Positions 20,767 to 30,421 of a DNA stretch of 39,511 nt are shown here, one piece after another. The stretch is from NCBI GenBank assembly GCA_013115125.1, contig JABANN010000322.1, forward strand, positions 1 to 39,511, read 5' to 3'. This DNA comes from Perkinsus olseni. Its lineage: Eukaryota > Perkinsozoa > Perkinsida. A program made the translations under genes and the position numbers. Below the pieces are notes generated by a model that worked only from the letters and a program-made list of their open reading frames with translations, was not told where the DNA came from and searched no databases. Position 1 is the first letter of the stretch, and each line of letters starts with the position of its first letter.

Positions 20767-21354
20767 TCAAATCGCAACTGTGAAGTTGCGCAAGGGAACC
20801 GACAGTTCCTTCACCATAACGATGTCCGTGACAGGAAAGCCGAAGAGCTGCACATCTGAATTGACCGAGATCCGGATCTCAAAGGGATCTGTGAGGAGGT
20901 CTGGTCGAACGGATAGATGCCCATTAGTGAAGAGGTCGCCCTTGGAAACGAACTTGTTGATTGAACCTGCGTCCGCCAAGGTTAAAGCTGGGAAAACCAG
21001 ATGACCCAGAAACCACTGGCTTGGGCCGCTACTCACGTAGATAGCAGCAGGTGGCATTCTGACCTTAGCCGGAAATTGCATTCCGGACACTTCTAGAGTG
21101 GTCCGGCATTCGTAACAAGTGTACCCATCGCCGAAACCAACGCAGGGCACTTCCTTCCCCACGTGCAGTTCTCGTATTGACCATTTTGACTTTTCTATCA
21201 TCATCGTGGCGATGTAGGGAACCGCTATGAATTGGAGAAGAAATCTGGCAACAACCATCAGCGTGCAGATGAGCATGAAGAAAGGGGTTATCAGAAGACA
21301 CCACCACGAAGGAAATGGAGGTGGCTTCTCGTACGACGAGCTGACTGGTCGCAT
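20767..21354 (-). CDS. Single-pass membrane protein of unknown function
   Basis: 195 aa from one open frame, ATG at 21354. Residues 1-17 are polar and Pro-rich. Residues 18-52 form one or two hydrophobic segments (WWCLLITPFFMLICTLMVVA, FLLQFIAVPYIATMMI). The rest is beta-rich, with DGYTCYECRTTLEVSG and FEIRISVNSDVQLFGFPV, and alternating hydrophobic residues reminiscent of LEA2-like or TULIP-like folds; this is only an impression. A strong donor-like gtgagtagc near residue 130, paired with an acceptor 49 nt on, would break the frame, so it was not used. The gene sits inside the spacer of the inverted duplication and is single-copy here. Confidence 0.5.
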   Translation of the reverse strand: MRPVSSSYEKPPPFPSWWCLLITPFFMLICTLMVVARFLLQFIAVPYIATMMIEKSKWSIRELHVGKEVPCVGFGDGYTCYECRTTLEVSGMQFPAKVRMPPAAIYVSSGPSQWFLGHLVFPALTLADAGSINKFVSKGDLFTNGHLSVRPDLLTDPFEIRISVNSDVQLFGFPVTDIVMVKELSVPLRNFTVAI

Positions 21355-21364
21355 CAGGATCCAA

Positions 21365-21889
21365 GCTGAAACGCCAATCCTAGAGAACGAACACGCAGAG
21401 ACGAGCCGCTTTCTCGTGGCGTCCCCGATCCAAACTGAAGCACGGTAACGTCACGCCTGAGGCGCTGGTGAGGCCGCACGCTGTCACGCGCACGCGTGCC
21501 GATCATCGCGTCACGGGAGAATCGCCGTGTCACCAGGGAACCTCATTCCCCAGAAGGGAATTCCCTCAGCCTGAGGTATGTGAGGGTCCAGGCTTGATAG
21601 TCTCTCACAAGGGAACCCCATCGACTTCTCATTCTCGCCTATTCTATCTCGTCTCTCTACTGCGCTCGCGAAATGTTATCCTTCCCTGAACAATTGTCTC
21701 TTGCGCGTTGTGTGCGCACCGCCGAGGCTTGACAGACCTTCTGTTCCGAAGGCATCATTTCTTGCCTTATGTAGAAGCTATCCATTCAGAGCGAAGAGTT
21801 CGCTTCCCAGCTTCGGAAGCAATTTAAGGTTTGCTCACCATCGCGTATGCAGCCCGGATGCACGATTCGATAGACCAATGAAATCTGCC
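21365..21889. other. Spacer of the inverted duplication, right part
   Basis: No gene is supported. 21530-21615 has several overlapping short inverted motifs (agggaa..ttccct, cctcag..ctgagg). The promoter of the membrane protein (-) is expected near 21360-21500. Confidence 0.4.
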
Positions 21890-23236
21890 AACTCAACACA
21901 CCAAGGCCTCCGAGAACTTCCGTAGTTTCACTCAGACTTCACATGCGCAGTTAAAAGGAGTGCGGCATGTTGTTTATAAGGACGACTACATCAACATTGC
22001 CATATGCGGCAAAACTGATAGTAAACAGTGTCCGGTCGTATCATCAATTATCGACTTTCATAATCGTCAAGACTTCATCCCAAAACCAGACTTCGGCCTC
22101 AGCGGACGCGGAGATTGGAAAGGTCTTCGAATGCAGCAGACGTTGATGGGCAGGTACAGTCCTCAGTAGAGGATTCCTCAACCAAAGTCCCATCAATCAT
22201 TGGTGCAGAAGACCCGTCGTTCGCTTCAAGTTTGCGGAGGTCAGTGCGCTTGACGAAGTTTGGTACGATGAATATCTCTTCGTCTGGACAACCTCTGAAG
22301 GAAAACATTAATGAGATAAAGAATAATCTGCCGTGAGAACTTCACCTTTTAGACAGCGACTTGTCATACGGTGATTCCCGATAGAAGCCGGGCATACACC
22401 AGCAGACTTGCCTCTTCTCGAACCAGTTATATTCACACCACTTGGGTGGACTATCACGCGGATACCCTGAGGAAGACGAATTGCCGATCGAACCGGAGAA
22501 GAGAGCGCATCATGCCAGCGTATTCGACTTACACGACAGAGCACGTTGTAGCCACGGGTTGGTCGAAGGACAAGTCGAGTTGAGCCCGGGGCCATGGGGC
22601 GGCATCAAAACATAGTCCATCTCCTTCTCGTAACACCTGTAATTTAAACAAGGGATACTCGATTTATTAACAGGGAAGCTTCGCCTACAGCCAGTCGCGG
22701 TTTTTACGGCCGTGGTCATTTCCCTTGTCATTTGGATCAAGTCGGCAATCTGAGAAATTCATCGCAGCAAATAAACTCCCTGTAGTACGAGGGGTGTCGA
22801 CTGACCATATCTTTTGGGTGCATCAGTATATCCTCTATCGTCTTGATGCTTCTCGTGCAAACGGATACAAAATCTGAGAACGAAATCCACGGATTGGCTG
22901 AATGGGAGGGCCGGAGGGGACTTACTGTTTGATTTTCTTCTTCCGGGCGCCGTACGTCTCAGCGTCCTTCCATTTACCATCACAATCGGATTTGCCGTGT
23001 GACTTGAGCCAACCCCTCCCGTTGGCGTAGAGGTTGTAGTTCACATTCTTCGATGCGGCGAAGACCTTCGGCTCCCCTGAAAAGGTAAAAGAAGTCCGAT
23101 GGGCGAGAGGAAGTGATACGATCGGCTTCCCGTCAGCTCACATTTCTTCTTATCCTTATCGGGGCGCTTCAGTTTATCGCCAGCCGCCTCGTGCAGGAGT
23201 AGGAAGCCTGTGAGAGCTAAGAAGACGGCAGATACC
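21890..23236 (-). repeat. Inverted repeat, right arm
   Basis: Partner of 17875-19234. The arm ends inside the first codons of the secreted gene on one side and about 210 bp past its stop on the other. The duplicated unit is therefore almost exactly one gene plus its 3' flank, without the left copy's promoter. Confidence 0.9.
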
Positions 23237-23238
23237 AT
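22099..23238 (-). CDS. Secreted protein, right copy of the inverted gene pair, seven exons
   Basis: 265 aa. Exons 23238-23142, 23076-22926, 22873-22806, 22749-22689, 22636-22533, 22466-22346 and 22294-22099. All splice ends and phases match the left copy. The start differs (MVSAVFLALTGF versus MPSAVSAVSLALTGF) because the duplication edge falls there and a different upstream region supplies the first codon. Substitutions seen include V/L and N/H in GWVKSNGK versus GWLKSHGK, and N/K in LDPNDNGN versus LDPNDKGN. There is no stop or frame break, so both genes appear able to make protein. The promoters must differ, since the 5' flanks are unrelated. Confidence 0.8.
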
Positions 23239-23555
23239 CGGAGGATAGAGGGAAGAGCAAGACACTCTAAGACAGTTGTAATCAACCAACCAGTTGTCGC
23301 TACACACTCTGTAACCCACACTCAATTTCTCCACCCGTTACATCTGAAACCGCCAACAGTTTCAAGAGTCGTCCGTTTCACACGCGGTCGCTCATGAAAC
23401 GGTCGAGAACAGCAGCGTCGGAGCAGTACGGGTGGCTAGTGGGCCGCCTGCGTGCGAATGCTCATGAAGCTAGCCTCAGATTATTTTGATACCGAGAGTA
23501 ACTTGCCAACCCAAGGGAGGCCAGGCAATCACGAAAAGTATCACAATGGTAAGTT
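23239..23555. other. Spacer
   Basis: It should contain the promoter of the right secreted gene (-) and the 3' end of the thioredoxin-like gene (-). Nothing else was seen. Confidence 0.4.
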
Positions 23556-24029
23556 TTAGCTCATCATCATCATCATCATCGGTTGCGCTCCTTCGGTCGT
23601 CAATTTCTCGATCGTTGACGTGATGTCCTCAGCACTTCGAAGGCCTTCCTTCTTCACCATCCTCCCATTGGGCGCCTCCACAATGATGCATGGCAGCTTG
23701 CCAACTCCACTTGCCCTCGCGAGGTCCTTGTTCTCATCAACGTCGATTCTGTCGATGTAGTACTCCACTGATGGTAGTTTTGCCAACTCGTCGGCTTGCA
23801 AGAGGCACGGGCCGCACCACTTGGCGTGGAAGACCGTTATATGAGGTAAAGCTCGACGGCCTGCTGCAGCTGCTGATGATGATGGTGACGACGCTACACT
23901 GAGGAGGGCCTGATCCAGCGTGACACCGAGGAACCCGAGGAAGACAAATAGAGTCACGAGAAGTAGGGCGGAATGTAGCCGCGACTTCATCGCCAGAAAA
24001 CACTTACAAAGATATCTGCCCATCTCCAT
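23556..24029 (-). CDS. Membrane-anchored thioredoxin-like protein
   Basis: 157 aa, single exon. A hydrophobic segment at residues about 19-38 (SALLLVTLFVFLGFLGVTL) acts as signal peptide or anchor. An Ala/Ser linker leads to a thioredoxin fold with the canonical active site WCGPC (71-75), VDENKDLARASGV, and the cis-proline loop GKLPCIIV (Pro113). The domain faces the ER/secretory lumen or the cytosol, depending on anchor orientation. The residue after the cis-proline is Cys, where Thr or Ala is usual. The last residues are six Met, encoded by a (CAT)n microsatellite on the plus strand (23561-23578). The ATG at 23990 (MKSRLHS) is an alternative start. Confidence 0.8.
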   Translation of the reverse strand: MEMGRYLCKCFLAMKSRLHSALLLVTLFVFLGFLGVTLDQALLSVASSPSSSAAAAGRRALPHITVFHAKWCGPCLLQADELAKLPSVEYYIDRIDVDENKDLARASGVGKLPCIIVEAPNGRMVKKEGLRSAEDITSTIEKLTTEGAQPMMMMMMS

Positions 24030-24100
24030 GCGTTGAGGAAACGCAAGATAGCAAGTGGCTCACGCAGCAATGTTAAAGGATGTTGAATAGTGCAGATTGG

Positions 24101-25039
24101 TTACATCGTACCCACTAAGGCACTCCCGCCCGCTGCCACTCGTCTCTGCCGTTCGATAACGCCCTTTTCAAAGTCGACTATGATGGTGATGGCCATAGGG
24201 TCAGCCTCGGGGTCATCATTGGTGTAGGCCGACGCACATTTACATGGCTGAGAAGCGGAGCGAAGCGTGAATTGAAATGAAGAGTAGCTTGAGCTTACCA
24301 TGCCAGCAGCATTGAGCGCTCCCTCGACCAGGCCAGCAGCGAACGCGCCGCAGTTCACAAGGTTGTCTTCGGACTCGTCGGAGCCCGGGGGTAAGGAGAT
24401 GAATCTGATGTAGTCTGAAGATGAGGTATCGGCATCGGGCGTCCTGGATTACTTGTTCAACAACCACTGCTTATCGGCCAAATAAAACTCCCATTCTTGA
24501 TCGGTTGTTAAGACCTGTCCACAACCGTCATCGTACAACTACCACTACTTCCATCAGTCAGTAAACGCTTATACCAACCAGAGGACGAGCGCTTCGAGTA
24601 GCGGCAAATTTGTGCTACTGTGCTCTAATCATTACAACCTCCCAAGCACGCTTCCATACACCACTACGATCCTCAAAATCCTCCTCAACCAACTTCAACC
24701 ATTAACAGCTCTTCTTAAACTACTACTACGATTACCTCCGCTTCGTGGCCGAATAATGTCTTCCATAGGTAGCTTGCAATGTGATACAACAACGGCAAGA
24801 CCTTATAGTCGCGCTTTCGAGACATCTGAATCACCAAGATCCCCGTGGCCTACTGTCCTGCCCCCCCCCCTTACACTCCGACTCGTGTCCCTCATATACG
24901 TGAGCTCCAATAAGCCAGGCCCCAGAGATGCACCCATTCTATGCAACTTGGTCTCCAAATGCTCATTGTCCGGCCCTTGCCGTCGAACAGCATAGCAGAC
25001 CATTTCACAGAACAAATGGGAAACAGCGGCTTGGGAGAC
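24101..25039 (-). CDS. TRAPPC5: TRAPP complex subunit 5 (Trs31/TRAPPC5), first exon unresolved
   Basis: TRAPP tethers vesicles and activates Rab1/Ypt1. Exons found: 25039-24875, 24825-24736, 24514-24453, 24404-24299 and 24247-24101; introns 49, 221, 48 and 51 nt, all in frame. Readings match TRAPPC5 throughout: VSQAAVSHLFCEMVCYA, ETKLHRMGASLGPGLLEL, YLWKTLFGHEAE, QWLLNKFISLPPG, VNCGAFAAGLVEGALNAAG and AITIIVDFEKGVIERQ. These exons give 189 aa. A few N-terminal residues with the start codon are missing, probably in an exon upstream of an acceptor at 25040-25042. Family length is about 190-200. Confidence 0.85.
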
Positions 25040-25042
25040 CTG

Positions 25043-26064
25043 ACGACGATGCGCTCCTTCCGGACGAAATCAAGCGTTCAGCGGACAACAGGCGTATACG
25101 AATGGACCCTGACGGCAGCGACTAGTCCTGGTTCATCAGAAAGCGACTACTTCTACTGCCGTGAGTGGCTGAAGCAATATTATACATCACTACGACGTAC
25201 TGAAGCCCTACGAGTATCTCCCCACCGATCGAATGCTTGAAGGGCTATGGAACGGTTTGTATGAAGGTTGCGAATCACGACCAGCGTCACCGACATGAGT
25301 TGAGATCCCAAAGAGCAGGAAGCCCTCCAGTAATTCCTACCAAATTCTCACGCATTCATTGGACAAGGCGGCTCAGCCGCTGATTCAAAAATTCTGACCT
25401 ACTCCCGATTTCAAAATTTTTTCCCCGTAGAAGCTTTTTCCGTTACGACCTCCACTCAACGACTTCAGCCAACTTCCTCAAAAACTCGAAAACCCACTGC
25501 AGTCCATCACTCCATCACTACCTCCGTCGTTCCAGCGAGTATCGGCCTAGTGAGAGCACAGTAGTCTCGAGACCCCATCCGTCCTTTTCCAGCTGACTTC
25601 ACCTGACTCCTCTCCGGCAGCCGCTTATCCGTCATTAGTAATAAAACCTAGGAGTACAGCCCGTCCGTTACCGAACTAACCACTCAACGCCACCACACAA
25701 AGTTGAGAAAACAGGGCACTAACTCGTCGATTACGACGAGGAAGAAGGGCGGTTTCCTAAGCGTAAAAAGCCACCACCTGGCGATGACGGTGGCGAGCTT
25801 ACATAACTAACTCGACCGACAACCAGGAGAGCGGCTGCTGACGCCGATAATGGTATAAGGAAGAGGTAGGTATCTTTACTACTGCTGCTACTACTAAGAC
25901 AGCTCAATGCAAAAAGCTGCTGCTACGCGCAATGGGACAGTTGATACGAAGGGGATACCCCAGTGAGGTTCGCTGTGCGCTAAAGCGTGCCCACTGACGG
26001 CTGCCGATGGCAGAGGTAACAGTGGTGATAGTGACAGCAGCAGTAACAAGCATAACAAAACGAT
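25043..26064. other. Intergenic strip of about 1 kb
   Basis: No gene could be supported; the longest frames lack recognisable features. It should contain the missing first exon and promoter of TRAPPC5 (-) and the 3' end of the MFS transporter transcript (-). Confidence 0.4.
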
Positions 26065-27543
26065 TCATGCCACATGGCCACCGATTCCCGAGGGCTGGTC
26101 TTTCTTAGGCATTGTTACACGATCCGTCAAGATACTATTGCCTTCCTCCTCGTCGCTGGTAGTAGATCCCGTCTCGACAGCGGCCTTACCTCTGCGGGAC
26201 TGCATCACTAAAAGCGTTAGCGACAGCAGTACGGCCAGTATCAGAGAGAAAGCGAACCACAGGACCACCTCTTGATACGTTCCCGTCATGGTCTTGACCA
26301 GACCGACCATCCATCCTCCGATAAACACGCCAGCAGCCTCCATCACCTCATAGCATCCGTACGCCGTAGCAAAGAGCGCTCCCGAGCCTTGGATAGCTGA
26401 CGGCACAGTCGCGCGAAGAACGGTAGGCGTTATAGCGTTGCAGAAGGAAAGCATGAAGAGGGGAATGTCCGGGGAGTCTAGCAAGTCGCTACTGAGTAGG
26501 TAGTACCCTAGGGAGCCGATCAGCCCGGCTACCATCAGTATGACGGGAAGGGATACTGCAGACCTGCCGGTGTAGTCAATGGCCAGCCCCATCACCGGCG
26601 ATAGGATGATGCCGAGGCTGTCGGTGATAGCCGCTGATTGACCCGACTCAACTTTGGAGTAATTATATTTTGCCCTGAGGTAGTCGGCATCAATATGGCC
26701 GAAGACCCGATGGGCGTTGGAGAATAGCAAGTGGAGAATACAGACCACCCAGAATGCCAGAGGCAGCATCAAAGTCCGACGGAAATCTCGGAAAATGGCA
26801 GCTCCCTTTACTCGGACGTGCTGCTGCGGCATCTGTCTGTAGCGAGTCTTCTTACTCATTTTGAGCCACCAGTAAGAGACCACGCTCGAGACGAGGCACC
26901 AGAAGAGTCCCCAGAGGATGGACACACTGTAGTCGCCGTGGAAGAGTTCCGCGACTGGCGCCAGGGTGGTCTTGGACACCACGCCCGACAACGAATGGAA
27001 GGATTCCTAAAACGAACCATCTCCATCACCCGACTGTTACGATACTACCGTGAGTCCGATGGCGAAGGTGATTTTATTGGGGAAATAAATAGCTGCAATC
27101 GCGCCCGTGAGGGAGGAAACACAGCCTTGTCCGACTCCCGCGATGAACCTCCCCGTCATGGCCAACCAGTAGGTGTGTATTTTAGTGCCGAGAAAGAAGA
27201 CGAACTGTCCGATACAGACCACCCCGAGGAAGAACATAACCCCGAGCTTGACGCCCCAGCGCTTGTCAACGATTACGCCTCCGACCGCCGGGAGGATGAG
27301 ATTCGGCAACGTTCCGATGGACTGGAACCAACCCCAACGAAGGGAGTCTATCGGCGGCGACCATTTAGGGTCCTTGGCGTAGTAAGCCTTCAGTGGTGAT
27401 ATCGTTTTTATGAAGTGCGCACCGAACTGAACCAGCACCGCGACGAGTAGGACGCCCCATAGCCTGCCAACTAGGATGATCCCACTAGAGGCGAGCGGCG
27501 GCTGCTGCTGTTGTCTACCTGGCTCGAGCTGAGAACCGATGCC
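26065..27543 (-). CDS. Major facilitator superfamily transporter, MFSD1-like; first exon unresolved
   Basis: Exons 27543(or further upstream)-27049 and 27006-26065, joined over a 42-nt intron (GLT|ESFHSLSG, phase 0). About 12 membrane segments. The MFS signature between helices 2 and 3 is LILPAVGGVIVDKRWGVKLG, and helix 4 carries TGRFIAGVGQGC. TLPN..LP..GG, GQFVFFLG and the Y(W)L.M.GRFI.G order resemble MFSD1-type lysosomal transporters. A long polar loop lies after helix 6, and the C-terminal tail is acidic and Ser-rich (TTSDEEEGNS). The open frame runs up to 27543 with a Q4P2 stretch but no ATG, so a short upstream exon must supply the start. Substrate unknown. Confidence 0.8.
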
Positions 27544-28130
27544 TTAGCCGCTGTTGTGGGGCCTGGCTGGGGGAAGGGGGCCGACTGTCCTGCAGCAGGA
27601 ACGATCGTACGACTAGGGTAGGGGACACCCTAGGGCGATAGAATCCACGACAATGAGAGTGGTGCCAGTAATGACATTGAGCCCGACCCTTCCCGTACCA
27701 CTACTTCACTTAGTATGCTGTATGATGAGCTTGGTGGTGGCAGAGGTTCACCTTCCCTTACGCGATGAATTGGTGGCGACAACATAGTTAACAAACTCAA
27801 GGCCACTGTAGTGACTATAATGAGAGGCTCATGACGCTGCCTGGCTGGCCGGGTGGTCGATGATTAGCACTAGTCGAAAAGAAAGACGATCCCACTGGGA
27901 AACTACTTGCCCGCGTCAACATCATTACAGCGGCAGACGGTCTATCGAGATTAGTATCCGCAAAGTACTGCTCTAAATTACAGTTGTTCGTTGGTGGCGC
28001 TGTCGCTGCTTCGCTCCGCTAAAATTCGCGTCACGTTTATTTTTTTCGCAAGTCGCGCGTTATCTGCCGCGTCACCCTTTGCTGTTGAGATACTTTTCAG
28101 AATCTGAAATTCGGATAGTTTATCCCGTGA
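27544..28130. other. Divergent promoter strip
   Basis: It lies between the 5' end of the MFS gene (-) and the start of the FLZ gene (+). It probably includes the MFS first exon. No other feature is supported. Confidence 0.4.
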
Positions 28131-28569
28131 ATGTCGGGCTTGGTGTCGAGAATTTATGAAAGCGTTCACTACGTATCTTCCGGCTCGACCGTAACCTCTC
28201 TTATCGATTATAATAATAAAAACAACAACAAAGTCATTCCCAATCGGTAAGCAGCAGCGGAACGTTCCCGCTCGGTCGTCGTGAAAGAACAACAGCCGTT
28301 GCTTCAGAGACGAGGCGTTCTGCTGTCATCGGTGTGGCAAGGCTATCAGAAAACAGGATAACGTATTCATGTATCAGGATAAGACCTTCTGCAGTCGAGG
28401 TTGCCGCAAGGGCACGCCAGGGTGGCCTAGGATACTCCTTGTCGAGTGCTGCGACTGTGGCTGCAGATACGAAGAGTCGTTGAACTCTCAACCCATCGTC
28501 AGGAGTGATACTCATATTAGCGAACTCTTTGACGGGGATGATGAACTCGAGGTAACCGAGGGAGAATAA
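28131..28569 (+). CDS. FCS-like zinc finger (FLZ, DUF581-type) protein
   Basis: 125 aa in two exons, 28131-28246 and 28308-28569 (61-nt intron, join CG|A). Residues 42-72 read AFCCHRCGKAI...NVFMYQDKTFCSRGCR. This is the FLZ arrangement C-x2-C (45, 48), 18 residues with the 'MY.gd.aFCS' strand, then FCS-x2-C-R (66-72). In plants, FLZ proteins are SnRK1 adaptors; the role here is unknown. The C-terminal tail is acidic (ELFDGDDELEVTEGE). A further in-frame GT..AG segment of 45 nt (28420-28464), coding for WPRILLVECCDCGCR, may be an intron and would give 110 aa. Confidence 0.7.
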
Positions 28570-29265
28570 TTAGAAAGGGTGCTGGTCGGCAGTAGAAGGG
28601 GAAGGTGTATGAAAGAGGAATATCTCAGAGTGCTCTTGTCGCAAAGAAAATTACTATTGTATACAGTCCAAAGCCCTGCTATGCTTCCGCTGCTGATATG
28701 GTCACGTACAAATCTTCATGCTTGTCCCCCAATCTGCCGCAAAGGAGGGGATGATCTCACTAAGACCGCACTAAATTTTAGTCCGCTTGCTTGGGAACCT
28801 CGCCCGTCGCTTGTGATCGTCCCTGTATATCCTAGCATCACTCGTCCTCTCCTCATCATCATTCCAATAGCTAGCCTGCGTGTGTTGTTACCGGCGATTC
28901 TACCCTCAGGCGGCCACCGACGATGACGCATCCTCGTCATCACCGAGGGACCTTCTCAACCGTACACTACAGTAAGGCGATGCCACGTCACCAAGTGTTT
29001 AATACCACTCCTTCAGCTTCGGTTCGAGTGGAGATCTTCGCGATGCTTCACCCTCCGTGAGCAGCAATAGTCAACCTCTGGATACGGTGGGGCAACCTAA
29101 TCCATTTACTCCACCGCAGTAGTCGTCTTGGTTCAGGAGCAGCCTCCCGCCTCTCGGTTGTATTCACCATCAGCGACCTGTCTATTATTGTTTTCACATA
29201 TCACTGAGTCTCCACTGGTAACAACTCCTCAGCTGTGCTCTCGTCGGCCCACTCACGCTCTTCAG
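28570..29265 (+). other. Probable upstream exons of an unidentified gene
   Basis: Parts look coding on the plus strand. After the acceptor ..ctaccctcag, 28911-28972 reads DDASSSSPRDLLNRTL. A 45-nt GT..AG gap then leads to FGSSGDLRDASPSVSSNSQP and PNPFTPP. The pieces could not be joined to the exons at 29266-29428 with confident phases. No family is recognised. Confidence 0.25.
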
Positions 29266-29428
29266 ATGTCACAAACCTTCACAACGGAAGACCTCAGTCA
29301 ATACCAGGTGGGCTCCTCGCCACGGCCTGCTCCCCCCTATCTATTGATCTCATCAGAATTCCGAAACTGCTACCGCTCATCCGCCCCTCAGCCGTGAGAT
29401 TTCCCTTGTGAAGTTAGTCAACGCTTAA
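29266..29428 (+). CDS. 3' end of an unidentified gene, two exons
   Basis: 29266-29307 reads MSQTFTTEDLSQYQ. A 49-nt GT..AG intron follows, then 29357-29428 reads NSETATAHPPLSREISLVKL and ends VNA-stop. Phases agree. It may be the end of the gene whose earlier exons lie in 28570-29265. Function unknown. Confidence 0.3.
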
Positions 29429-29619
29429 ATGAAGGCAAGTCGGCCACGCGACTCAGCGGCCCGGCTATTGCGCTGGTCTCGCTCAGATACTAATCCGGAG
29501 GGTCAATCCCTCCGAAAACACGAAATTCGTATGAGACGGATTTCAAGATTTGTTGGCAAGTCTTCTTCTGTAGTCTTGTTAGTGTGTCGATACTATGAAT
29601 GGGGTCATTCAAAAGCTCA

Positions 29620-30187
29620 TCACTTCATCGTCTTTAACAATCGTCTTCTCATCTTCTTGTTGTCTTTTACTTTCTGTCGACTAACTGTCGTAATAGATTC
29701 ATTTCGGTGGCGAACAGACCTGCTCACCGCCAACAACGAATTATCGTAACCTTTTTCACTCTCGTACCATTGCATCACCACCAGCAGCAGCATTAGTCCG
29801 TTGTCGTCGTCGCTGTCGCCCTTCAAGTCCTCGTCCGCAGTGTGCCGTGTTGGAGTTTGATTCACTTTCGAGCTGGCGCTTCTAAACGATTTGTACTCAG
29901 CGGCAGTAAAAGCGTACCTAGTAGCCACTTACAGGCGTTCGACTCAGTTTTACGGGGAAGAGCCCAGAAGGGAGGTCGAGGGTATCAAAATGAAACTTCC
30001 GGACCTCTTCCCAAGTGAATTCAACGATATTATTTGCTCATCACGCAGGGCATCCGCAAATCCGGTTCTCTGTTCTGCCGTGTATAATCTCCGAGATGAA
30101 GTAAACTGCGTGACGAGGGGGACCGAGCCGATCGACGACCGAGTATGTGTCCACCGAGCGGCACCGCTGCAAGGCTTCCTCAACCAT
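29620..30187 (-). CDS. Small unidentified gene, at least three exons
   Basis: Start ATG at 30187. Exons 30187-30155, 30105-30005 and 29917 onward; introns 49 and 87 nt. The joins give MVEEALQRCRS|FTSSRRLYTAEQRTGFADAL, then DEQIISLNSLGKR|YAFTAAEYKSFRSASSK. The last frame stays open to 29620 but may be interrupted by further introns (donor-like gtgaat at 29865). The composition looks coding, but no domain is recognised and the true 3' end is uncertain. Confidence 0.35.
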
Positions 30188-30421
30188 GCACTGCTGCCAA
30201 CCGAGATGCTTTCATTCTTCCGTAGAACCCGTCTTGGAAGTCAGCCCGAAGAAACGAAGATTATTCCTTGGAGATCAGCTCGATCGAATGAACATTATGT
30301 TCGAGACGTTTTGTAGCAGTAAGTGCCTACGTTACCTTTTCAGCCGCTGACTTCCTTTCGCCCATACCATAACTTCACCAACTCAAGAGGACGAGGCTAC
30401 ATCAATTGGACACATGGACGA

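Noticed and set aside
20576-21004. 142-codon plus-strand frame
   Set aside because: It mostly overlaps the membrane-protein gene antisense. The opposite strand has the better hydrophobic pattern and beta-rich text. It was kept out, though its first 60 codons are outside the overlap.
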